Below, piece after piece: positions 12,733 to 12,746 of a stretch of 12,746 nt of DNA. The translations under genes and the position numbers were made by a program. Source of the stretch: an uncultured Sulfurovum sp. (GTDB taxonomy: Bacteria; Campylobacterota; Campylobacteria; Campylobacterales; Sulfurovaceae); the NCBI GenBank assembly GCA_902727905.1, contig CACVAR010000384.1, positions 1 to 12,746 of the forward strand, read 5' to 3'. The notes under the pieces are model-generated. The model saw only the letters and a program-made list of their open reading frames with translations, made no database searches and had not been told where the DNA came from. Each line of letters starts with the position of its first letter. The first letter of the stretch is position 1.

Positions 12733-12746
12733 ATGCCAAAAAGACA
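12733..12746 (+). CDS. rpsQ: Start of small-subunit ribosomal protein S17 (cut by window edge)
   Basis: ATG at 12733 with a purine-rich AGGGG at 12721-12725 begins MPKR, in the place where S17 always follows L29 in the S10 operon. Only four full codons are present, so the call rests on gene order and those residues. Confidence 0.75.

Noticed and set aside
1..12746. CRISPR array, insertion sequence or prophage module
   Set aside because: No regularly spaced direct repeats, transposase, integrase or phage structural gene was seen.

Overview
The window looks like chromosomal DNA of a campylobacterotal (epsilonproteobacterial) organism, probably a Sulfurimonas/Sulfurovum-like or Arcobacter-like lineage. 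The grounds are the AT-rich sequence, a cysteine-paired Sel1 protein of the Helicobacter Hcp type, a MOMP/OprD-like porin made as a single abundant-looking gene, the short L3 (193 aa) and L4 (196 aa) proteins, and promoters with good -10 boxes but poor -35 boxes. The genus is an inference, because no 16S rRNA or species marker is present. No CRISPR array, insertion sequence, prophage module or recognisable defence cluster is visible.

Layout. (1) 1-2161: the 3' end of a Sel1-repeat gene (+) converges on ilvD (-), a branched-chain amino acid biosynthesis enzyme; a perfect 10-bp hairpin lies between them. (2) 2162-2881: a divergent control region with a near-consensus sigma-70 promoter leads into four tRNA genes (Gly-GCC, Leu-UAA, Cys-GCA, Ser-UGA). 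An 11-bp inverted repeat brackets tRNA-Gly, and a terminator-like hairpin lies before tRNA-Ser. (3) 2882-4529: a long AT-rich leader, a GTG-started outer-membrane porin with a signal peptide, then a run of three hairpins. (4) 4526-5614: two poorly characterised genes, a small membrane-anchored zinc-ribbon protein (-) and an HNH-like protein with a degenerate metal-site pattern (+). (5) 5623-5928: tRNA-Ser-GGA (-) and, divergent from it, the SRP RNA gene ffs (+). (6) 6008-7980: a periplasmic protein with two PilJ-type sensor domains (+) converges, 2 bp apart, on an AAA_14/DUF4143-like ATPase (-). (7) 8015-12746: a 23-bp palindrome and a structured leader precede the canonical S10 ribosomal operon rpsJ-rplC-rplD-rplW-rplB-rpsS-rplV-rpsC-rplP-rpmC-rpsQ, which runs off the right edge.

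Functionally the window is mostly translation machinery: five tRNAs, the SRP RNA, and ten complete plus one partial ribosomal protein genes. L23 and L29, encoded here, form the tunnel-exit site where SRP (whose RNA is also encoded here) docks. The least explained parts are the HNH-like orphan, the tandem PilJ periplasmic protein with no output domain, the ATPase facing away from the S10 operon, and several strong inverted repeats in control regions. I do not see a complete novel multi-gene system; the most checkable candidates are listed as findings.
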